This document shows, piece by piece, positions 27,301-32,998 of a stretch of 64,000 nucleotides of DNA. Origin of the DNA: DASVEE01 sp036380735 (GTDB lineage Bacteria; Acidobacteriota; Thermoanaerobaculia; Gp7-AA8). The first letter of the stretch is position 1. Each line of letters opens with the position of its first letter. The position numbers were made by a program, and so were the translations under genes. The notes beneath the pieces are model-generated. The model did not search any database, was not told where the DNA came from, and saw only the letters and a list, made by a program, of their open reading frames with translations. Location: NCBI GenBank assembly GCA_036380735.1, contig DASVEE010000001.1:62001-126000 (forward strand). The letters run 5' to 3'.

Positions 27301-28207
27301 GCTGCGGGTGCAGTCCAACTTCTCCAACACCGCGACGGTGACCAGCACCACGAGCGATCCGTTTGAGGGGAACAACACCTCCACCATCAACACGGCCGGC
27401 ACGCCGCTCGCCGACCTGGCGGTGACGAAGAGCGGCCCGGCGACCATCATCGCCGGCAGCCCGGCCACGTACACGATCACGGTCACAAACAACGGCCCGT
27501 CGGACGCGGTGAACGTCACGCTCACGGATCTCGTCCCGGCGTTGACGTTCGTCTCGTTCACCCAGCTCAGCGGCCCGGCCTTCAACTGCAACACCGCCGT
27601 GCAGTGCAGCATCGCGACGTTCGTGAATGGAGCGACGGCGGCGTTCGAGCTGGTCGTCGAGCCGGAGAGCTCATTCACCAACACGGCGCGCGTCAGAAGC
27701 CCGACGAGCGATCCGACGCTCGGCAACAACAGCGCCTCGGTCACCACGACGATCCTCGGCGCCGACCTCCACATCACCAAGAGCAGCCCCCCCGGACCGT
27801 TCGCCGGCGGCTCGAACCTGACGTACACGATCGTCGTGAGGAACGACGGCCCCGCCGCCGCCACCGAGGTGAGGGTGACGGACTTCCTCCCCGCCGGGAC
27901 GACGCTCGTTTCGGCGAGCCCCGGCTGCGCCGGCGGCCCCGTCGTGACCTGCCTGGTCGGCTCACTGGCGTCGGGCGCGACGGCCACGCTCAACCTGACC
28001 GTGACCCTGCCGTCGACCGGCGGCCCGGTCGCCAACACCGCGAGCGTCACGTCCGCCCAGCCCGACAGCGACCCCACCGACAACGCCAGCACGTCGATCG
28101 TGCAGGTCGTCGGCGCCTCGGCCGCGGACATCCCGGCGCTGTCGCCGTTCGCGCTGGTGCTGCTGGCGCTGGGGCTGGCGTTCGTGGTGATGCGGAAGAT
28201 TGGATAG
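24386..28207 (+). CDS. Secreted DUF11-repeat protein with IPTL-CTERM-like sorting tail
   Basis: 1273 residues from ATG 24386; an upstream TTG at 24347 would only add an Arg-rich stretch. Signal peptide (FCRAALLSILFTSAALAQ), then ten DUF11 repeats of about 110-125 residues, each starting like ADLAVTKSGPT and containing PAGATFVSITQTGGPAFTC. Most repeats have a conserved Cys pair (FTCDATVQCTI) that may form a disulfide. The C-terminus DIPALSPFALVLLALGLAF followed by VVMRKIG is an IPTL-CTERM-like tripartite signal (motif, membrane helix, basic end), which suggests exosortase-dependent anchoring. Likely a surface fibre or adhesin. The stop TAG is inside repeat copy g. The 24288-24385 gap before it holds only the presumed divergent promoters. 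Confidence 0.9.
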   Translation: MFTFCRAALLSILFTSAALAQEADLLVTKNGPSEAAAGTDVSYEVTVVNLGPDAAADITLDDPIPAGMTFVDADQTGGPAFVCTTPAIGDPGNVTCTGVTLAAGATATFTFVFNIPAGTPPNTTFTNIASVTTVGSLDPNDENNLAPFSTSTPAAPQGDLAISKSAQSAAAAGSDVPFTLTITNAGPDAAENVVLTDTLPGDMTFVSLDQPTGPGFSCTTPAIGAGGTVTCTAATLAAGASATFVLTGNIPAGTPSGTTYTNTAIVDATNDSNDENDLATMTVTVSAVDVSVVKSGPATGFAGQDLTYTITVANEGPDPATDVQLVDVLPAGVTFVSLTPGPGPAASCTTPAVGTNGTVACTFAFLGDDQSRQFTLVVRALTSFTNTARVTTESFDTDPSDDSSSVTTDITPAADLIVTKTGPTTAFVGQNVTYTLAVTNNGPSNASFVALADPIPAGATFVSITQTGGPMFTCNATVQCLRNGLLPGATATFELVLRANSTFTNTATVSSATFEPANGDNTSSVTTTANPVANLAVTKSGPTTAFAGSNVTYTLTVTNSGPSDASAVTLTDTIPAGATFVSITQTTGPAFTCDATVQCTIATFANGATATFELVVRADAAFTNTATVSSPTHDPVPANNTASVTTTVNPSADLSVTKNGPTTSVAGNNLTYTLSVTNNGPTDAANVTLSDPVPAGATFLSINQTTGPAFTCDDTVQCTIATLPFGATATFELTLVGQNDFTNTVTVASTTNDPSAANNTASVSTTITPSAELVVGKSGPATAFADTNVTYTLGVTNYGPSDAVNVVLADPIPAGATFVSLTQIDGPTFTCDATVQCTIALLPRNQFATFELVLAVQSSFTNTATVTSATNDPAPVSDTASVTTTVTASADLAVTKNGPMSAAVGSEVTYQLTVVNHGPSTATSVTLTDTIPAGATFVSLTQTGGPTFTCDNSVQCTIGSLLSGATATFDLVLRVQSNFSNTATVTSTTSDPFEGNNTSTINTAGTPLADLAVTKSGPATIIAGSPATYTITVTNNGPSDAVNVTLTDLVPALTFVSFTQLSGPAFNCNTAVQCSIATFVNGATAAFELVVEPESSFTNTARVRSPTSDPTLGNNSASVTTTILGADLHITKSSPPGPFAGGSNLTYTIVVRNDGPAAATEVRVTDFLPAGTTLVSASPGCAGGPVVTCLVGSLASGATATLNLTVTLPSTGGPVANTASVTSAQPDSDPTDNASTSIVQVVGASAADIPALSPFALVLLALGLAFVVMRKIG

Positions 28208-28355
28208 GACGGATCGGACGGGCGACTTCAACGTCGAGGTGGGTCGACTTCGAAGTCGGGGTGGGCCGACTCGAGAGTCGAGGTCCCCTATCCGTCCTAT
28301 CCGTCCCATCCGTCCTATTCGTCCCATAGGTCCCATACGTGCCCATCGTTCCCCC
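28203..28355. repeat. ATRGGAC-family inverted-repeat element, copy g
   Basis: A short left arm GGATAGGACGGATCGGAC contains the DUF11 gene's TAG. A long right arm of GTCCTATCC, GTCCCATCC, GTCCTATTC and GTCCCATAG steps ends CCCATCGTTCCCCC, the inverted family terminus. The centre is occupied by a separate 22-bp tandem repeat. I see no gene in 28208-28444. Confidence 0.85.
28223..28280. repeat. Three 22-bp tandem units each holding a CGAC...GTCG palindrome
   Basis: CGACTTCAACGTCG (28223), CGACTTCGAAGTCG (28245, a perfect 14-bp palindrome) and CGACTCGAGAGTCG (28267) are spaced exactly 22 bp apart with GGTGGG-like linkers. They form the centre of repeat copy g. Confidence 0.8.
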
Positions 28356-28444
28356 GCCCCCTCACCTTCCCTTTCTACCCGTCAGCGGATGACAGACAGC
28401 AGCCCCTGCCCTACACTGCGCTCGTCCAAAGAGGAGAGCCATCC

Positions 28445-30448
28445 ATGAGCGTCCGTGCGCTCGTTTTTCTTTTGTCCATTTCGGGCACTGCTGACGAAGT
28501 ACCACCCAAGCCCAAGGTCGAGGAGACGATGGTCGTCACCGCCACGCGCAGCGAGCGCGCGGTGAACGAGCTGCCCGTCAGCACCACCGTCATTCGCGAA
28601 GAAGCAATCGAGTCGGCTCCGGTGCGCAGCGTCGACGACCTGATCCGCACGATTCCGGGCGTGCACGCCTCCGTCATCAGTGGCAGCGGCTCGACGCCGA
28701 ACAACCAGCGCATCTCCATGCATGGGCTCGGCGGTACGCGCGCGCTCGTCCTGCTCGACGGCGTGCCGCTCCACGATCCCTACTCCGGCATCGTGCAGTG
28801 GCAGAAAGTCCCCCTCGACAGCCTCCGCCAGGTGGAAGTCGTCCGCGGCGGCAACGCCTCCCTCTTCGGCAACTTCGCGCTCGGCGGCACGATCAACCTG
28901 ATCACCCGGCCGGTCGAGCAGAACTCCGTCCACACCGACCTCTCCTACGGCTCCGGCGAGACCGCCCGCGCCGCCTTCTCGGTCGACCGGCTGCTATCCG
29001 AGAACCTCGCGGTGCGCCTCAGCTACAACCGCAACGACGCGAACGGCTTCGTCCGCGTCCCCGATCCCGGCCCCGTCGACATCGACGCGTGGATCGACAC
29101 CTGGATCACCTCCGGCCGCGCCGACTACCGCCTCTCCGACACCTCCAGCGCCTTCCTCAAGTCGAGCTTCTCGCAGGTCGACATCTCCCAGGGGACACCC
29201 GCGACCTACTCGAAGCGCGACATCTTCGAAGCCTCGGGCGGCGCGCACCGCAGCATCACCGCGAACAGCCTGCTGCAGGGCTCCGCGTTCCATCAGCGGC
29301 AGAGCGAGCGCCTCGTCAACTCCTCGATCATCGGCGCGCGCGTCTCCGAGTTCATGTCGCAGGACTCCACCATCCCTTCGACCGTCACCGGCGGCTCGCT
29401 CGAATGGTCGGTGCAGCGGAGCGGCGTCATCCCCTTCGTCTCCTTCGGCGTCGACCTGCAGCAGATGTCCGCCTCGGAGAGCCGCGTCGCCTTCAACCGC
29501 AGCGGCAATGTCACGCAGCGGAACGTCGTGCAGGGACGCCAGCGCTTCGCCGGTGTGTACGCGCAGGCGAGCTGGCAGCCGTCCGCGCGCGTCGAAGTTC
29601 TCACCAGCGCGCGCGTCGATACGTTCCGCAACTACGACGGCTCGAACGCCATCGAAGGCGGCCAGACGACGATCTATCCCGCAAAGTCGTCGACGCAGCT
29701 CGATCCGCGCATCTCCATCCGCTATGCGCTCAGCGCGAGCTCGGCGCTCCGCGGCTCCGCCTACCGCGCCTTCAACGCGCCGACGCTGCGCGATCTCTAT
29801 CGCACCAACCAGACCGGCAACAGCATCATCCTCGGCAACCCGAACCTCGAGCCCGAGACGCTCGTCGGCGGCGAGGTCGGCTACGAGTTCGCCGGCCAGC
29901 GCGCGCGCTTCGAGGTGAACCTCTACCGCAGCACGGTCGAGGGACTGCAGTCGCGCGCCAACGCACCGGGGCAGCCGCCCAACGTCTTCCTCAACATGAA
30001 CCTCGGCACCAGCCGCAGTCAGGGTGTCGAGCTGATGGCCGACGCGCGCCTCGCGCGCCGCTGGACCGTCAACGCCGGCTATACGTTCGCCGACTCGACC
30101 ATCGTCGAAGACCCCAATCCGGAGCTCGTCGGGAAGATGATCCCGGAGGTGTCGCGGCACATCGGCAGCCTCGGCCTGCGCTTCCGCGGCGACGGCGGCA
30201 CGACCGCCGAAGTGCGCGGCCGCGTTCTCAGCCGCTCCTACGGCGAAGCGCAGAACCTTGCGCTGTCGCCGGCGCACCGCGTAGTGGACCTCTCCGCGTC
30301 GCAGCCGCTGCGGCCATGGCTGGACGTCTACGGCGCCATCGAGAACGTCTTCGATGAAGAGTACTGGCTGGCGCTGGCGCCAACGTCGCTGCGCAGTGGC
30401 TTGCCGCGTACGGTGACCGTCGGCGTGCGGGTGAGGACCGGCAATTGA
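28445..30448 (+). CDS. TonB-dependent outer-membrane receptor
   Basis: 667 residues from ATG 28445 with GAGGAG 9 bp upstream. A short signal-like N-terminus, then a TonB-box-like ETMVVTATR and the plug domain (RTIPGVHASVISGSGSTPNN, ISMHGLGGTRALVLLDGVPL, VEVVRGGNASLFGNFALGGT). The remaining about 500 residues are beta-barrel with typical strands (LDPRISIRYALSASSALRGS, FNAPTLRDLYRTNQTGNSI, LEPETLVGGEVGYEF). It imports a bound ligand across the outer membrane. It heads a tightly overlapping operon with an NMT1/TauA-type ABC transporter and an A-PCP-TE enzyme, which suggests uptake of an unusual small molecule rather than a classic siderophore. The ligand is unknown. Confidence 0.93.
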   Translation: MSVRALVFLLSISGTADEVPPKPKVEETMVVTATRSERAVNELPVSTTVIREEAIESAPVRSVDDLIRTIPGVHASVISGSGSTPNNQRISMHGLGGTRALVLLDGVPLHDPYSGIVQWQKVPLDSLRQVEVVRGGNASLFGNFALGGTINLITRPVEQNSVHTDLSYGSGETARAAFSVDRLLSENLAVRLSYNRNDANGFVRVPDPGPVDIDAWIDTWITSGRADYRLSDTSSAFLKSSFSQVDISQGTPATYSKRDIFEASGGAHRSITANSLLQGSAFHQRQSERLVNSSIIGARVSEFMSQDSTIPSTVTGGSLEWSVQRSGVIPFVSFGVDLQQMSASESRVAFNRSGNVTQRNVVQGRQRFAGVYAQASWQPSARVEVLTSARVDTFRNYDGSNAIEGGQTTIYPAKSSTQLDPRISIRYALSASSALRGSAYRAFNAPTLRDLYRTNQTGNSIILGNPNLEPETLVGGEVGYEFAGQRARFEVNLYRSTVEGLQSRANAPGQPPNVFLNMNLGTSRSQGVELMADARLARRWTVNAGYTFADSTIVEDPNPELVGKMIPEVSRHIGSLGLRFRGDGGTTAEVRGRVLSRSYGEAQNLALSPAHRVVDLSASQPLRPWLDVYGAIENVFDEEYWLALAPTSLRSGLPRTVTVGVRVRTGN

Positions 30449-31509
30449 GTCCGGCGTATAGGACCTATGGGACGCATAGGAGTGATAGGACAAGGCGAAC
30501 TGCAGCGCGCTTTCTGAATTCTGCGTTCTGCGTTCTGCGTCCTGCGTTCTGCCTTTTCCTGCTGCCAGTCCTCACCGCCTGCGGCACCCCCAAACCCGAA
30601 ACCAAAATCGCCACGCCATCGCTGACCAGGGTCACGATGAACATCAACCCTTCCATGACGTACGCGCCGCTCATGCTGGCGAAGGACGAAGGCTTCTTCG
30701 CGGATGAAGGGATCGACGCGGAGTTCGTGACGCTCGACTCCAACTCCGCGGTCGCAGCGGCCGCCGCGGGGAAGCTCGACGTTCTTTCGGCGGGCGTGCG
30801 CTCCGGCATCTTCAACATGATGCTCAAGGGCGTGCCGATGCAGATCGTGGCGGACAAGGGGCACTCGAAGCCCGGCCGCTGCGTGAACGAGGCGTTCATC
30901 GCCCCGCACGCGACGATCAAGCGGATTGCCGCGAACAACGGCAGCCTGCGCGGCGAGCGCGTCGCCATCACCCGCGGCGGCACGCTCGAGTTCCTGACGA
31001 TGCGCCTCCTCGAGAAGCAGGGGCTCACGGCGGCCGACGTCGTCGTCGTGCAACTGCCGCAGGGGACCGCCGCCACGTCGCGCGACAAGGTCGACGCCAT
31101 CCGCTACACCAGCGAGCCCAATCTCAGCAGCGCGCTGGCCGAGGGATGGGCGGCAATCCTGACGAGCACGGAAGACGTCGAGCCGGGTCACCAGTCCGCC
31201 GTCATCGTCTACGGCAAGCGCCTCCTGCGCGACGATCCGGAGCTCGGCCGCCGCGTCATGCGCGCGTTCCTCAGCGGCGTGCGCCGCTACAACGAAGGGA
31301 AGACGGAGCGGAACGTCGCCATCATCAGCCGGCATACGAAGCTGCCACCCGAGATCATCCGCGCTTCATGCTGGACCCCGATCAACGACGACGGGCGCAT
31401 CCGGCCGGAAGCCGTCCAGCCGTTCCTCCACTGGGCGCTGAAGAATCGCTACCTCGATGGTGAAGTCCCGTTCTCGATGTGGTGGAATCCCTCCTTCCTG
31501 GAGCCATGA
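30445..31509 (+). CDS. ABC substrate-binding lipoprotein, NMT1/TauA/SsuA type
   Basis: 354 residues if started at TTG 30445, which overlaps the receptor stop (TTGA). There is no ATG or GTG before the signal peptide; the next in-frame ATG (30637) would remove it. The N-terminus is Arg-rich, then CVLRPAFCLFLLPVLTAC with a perfect lipobox (LTAC, Cys about 46). The mature part has the NMT1/SBP_bac signature: MNINPSMTYAPLMLAKDEGF, then FFADEGIDAEFVTLDSNSAV and AAAAAGKLDVLSAGVRSG. Related proteins bind sulfonates, nitrate, riboflavin or thiamine precursors. The first 36 codons are encoded by repeat sequence (an ATRGGAC arm and a 7-bp TTCTGCG array). Its stop overlaps the ATPase start by 4 bp. Confidence 0.85.
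   Translation: MSPAYRTYGTHRSDRTRRTAARFLNSAFCVLRPAFCLFLLPVLTACGTPKPETKIATPSLTRVTMNINPSMTYAPLMLAKDEGFFADEGIDAEFVTLDSNSAVAAAAAGKLDVLSAGVRSGIFNMMLKGVPMQIVADKGHSKPGRCVNEAFIAPHATIKRIAANNGSLRGERVAITRGGTLEFLTMRLLEKQGLTAADVVVVQLPQGTAATSRDKVDAIRYTSEPNLSSALAEGWAAILTSTEDVEPGHQSAVIVYGKRLLRDDPELGRRVMRAFLSGVRRYNEGKTERNVAIISRHTKLPPEIIRASCWTPINDDGRIRPEAVQPFLHWALKNRYLDGEVPFSMWWNPSFLEP
30456..30553. repeat. Partial ATRGGAC arm plus six 7-bp TTCTGCG-type units
   Basis: 30456-30492 is a left arm (TATAGGACC, TATGGGACG, CATAGGAG, TGATAGGACA) with no matching right arm. 30512-30553 is six tandem 7-mers: TTCTGAA, three TTCTGCG, TCCTGCG, TTCTGCC. Both lie in the predicted coding start of the lipoprotein gene. Confidence 0.8.
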
Positions 31510-32264
31510 CTTTCGTCCTCGACGCCATCACGAAGAGCTACGGCGCGACCACCGCGCTGGCAGGTGTGAGCCTCACCGCGCGCGGCGCCGAGTTCCTCTC
31601 CATCGTCGGTCCCAGCGGCTGCGGGAAGACCACGCTGCTGAAGATCATCGCGGGACTGGTGGAGCCGACGTCGGGCACCGTCCGTTTCGAGGACCCGGGC
31701 GGCAGCGCGTCGCCGTCGCTGCGCACCGCCCTCGTCTTCCAGGACCACGGCCTCCTCCCCTGGTACGACGTCCTGGAGAACGTCGCACTCGGCCTCCGCT
31801 TCCAGCACGGCGACCGCGCTCACGCGCTGGAGCGCGCGCGGCACTTCATCGTGCAGGTCGGGCTCGAGAAGTTTCTGCATCACAAACCGCATCAGCTCTC
31901 GATCGGCATGCGCCAGCGTGTGGGCATCGCGCGCGCCTTCGTCGCCGATCCGCAGATCCTCCTGCTCGACGAGCCGTTCGGCTCCCTCGATGCGCAGACG
32001 CGGCTCGTCCTGCAGCAGGAGCTGCTGCGCATCTGGCAGGAGCACCGGAAGCTCGTCGTCCACGTCACGCACGACATCGACGAAGCGATCCTCCTCAGCG
32101 ACCGCATCATCGTCATGAGCGGACGGCCGGCCCGCATCCGCGAAGAGATCGCCGTGCCGTTCGCGCGCCCGCGCGTCATCGACGCCGAAGCGGTGAAGAT
32201 CCGGGAGCGCGTGTGGAACATTCTCGAAGAGGAGGTGCGCGAAAGCCTGTGCGTACCACTCTGA
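31506..32264 (+). CDS. ABC transporter ATP-binding protein, TauB/SsuB type
   Basis: 252 residues from ATG 31506, overlapping the lipoprotein stop (ATGA). Walker A GPSGCGKT (35-42), Q-loop Q79 (VFQDHGLLPW), signature LSIGMRQR (131-138), Walker B ILLLDEP (151-157) and H-loop H189 (HVTHD) are all intact. VFQDHGLLPWYDVLENVALG and the overall length are typical of the nitrate/sulfonate/taurine importer family. It powers uptake together with the following permease. Confidence 0.94.
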   Translation: MTFVLDAITKSYGATTALAGVSLTARGAEFLSIVGPSGCGKTTLLKIIAGLVEPTSGTVRFEDPGGSASPSLRTALVFQDHGLLPWYDVLENVALGLRFQHGDRAHALERARHFIVQVGLEKFLHHKPHQLSIGMRQRVGIARAFVADPQILLLDEPFGSLDAQTRLVLQQELLRIWQEHRKLVVHVTHDIDEAILLSDRIIVMSGRPARIREEIAVPFARPRVIDAEAVKIRERVWNILEEEVRESLCVPL

Positions 32265-32998
32265 AGGACGCGCTCCTCGCCGCCGGGATTGCGGTGCTGC
32301 TGGTTGCCGCGTGGGAGCTCGCCGCGCGCAGCGGGTGGATCGACACGCTCATCTTTCCGCCGCCTTCGCGCATCGCGCAGACGCTGGCCCGGCTGGTGCG
32401 CGAAGACCTCGCGCACAACCTCCTCCTCACGCTCCAGCGCTTCCTCGGCGGCGTGATCGCCGGCTCCATCTCCGGCATCCTCTGCGGCCTCGTCATCGGC
32501 TGGTCGCCGCGCCTGCGCCGCGTCATCGATCCATTCATCGCGGCGATCCATCCGCTGCCGAAGATCGTCCTGTTCCCTCTCTTCATCGTCATCTTCGGCG
32601 TGAGCGAGTGGGCGAAGATCGCCTCCATCGCCCTGACCGTCTTCTTCCCGACGCTGATCAACGCCGCCGCCGGCGCGCGGCAGATCTCGCCGCTCTACCT
32701 CGAAGTCATCCGCAACTATGGCGGAGGACGGCGCGACACGTTCCGCCACGTCGTCATCCCCGGCAGCCTGCCGATGATCCTCAACGGCCTGCGCATCGCC
32801 GCCAACCTCGGGCTGCTCGTCACCATCGCCATCGAGTTCACGGTGATGAGCCCGGGCATCGGCTCGATCATCTGGCTTGCGCTGCAGACGATGCGCACCG
32901 AACAGCTCTACGCGGGCGTGGTCGTCATCTCCCTCATCGGCCTCACGATCAACGCCCCGATCCAGTGGCTGCTGCGGAGGGTCTCGACGTGGCAGTAA
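32249..32998 (+). CDS. ABC transporter permease, TauC/SsuC type
   Basis: 249 residues from GTG 32249, overlapping the ATPase 3' end by 16 bp; GAGGAGG lies about 13 bp upstream. About six membrane helices (first: DALLAAGIAVLLVAAWELAA). The EAA loop that contacts the ATPase is present (LEVIRNYGGGRRDTFRHVVI, then PGSLPMILNGLRIA). The IHPLPKIVLFPLFIVIFGVS segment is typical of nitrate/taurine-type permeases. One copy would form a homodimer. It overlaps the A-PCP-TE gene by 10 bp. Confidence 0.93.
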   Translation: MRTTLKDALLAAGIAVLLVAAWELAARSGWIDTLIFPPPSRIAQTLARLVREDLAHNLLLTLQRFLGGVIAGSISGILCGLVIGWSPRLRRVIDPFIAAIHPLPKIVLFPLFIVIFGVSEWAKIASIALTVFFPTLINAAAGARQISPLYLEVIRNYGGGRRDTFRHVVIPGSLPMILNGLRIAANLGLLVTIAIEFTVMSPGIGSIIWLALQTMRTEQLYAGVVVISLIGLTINAPIQWLLRRVSTWQ

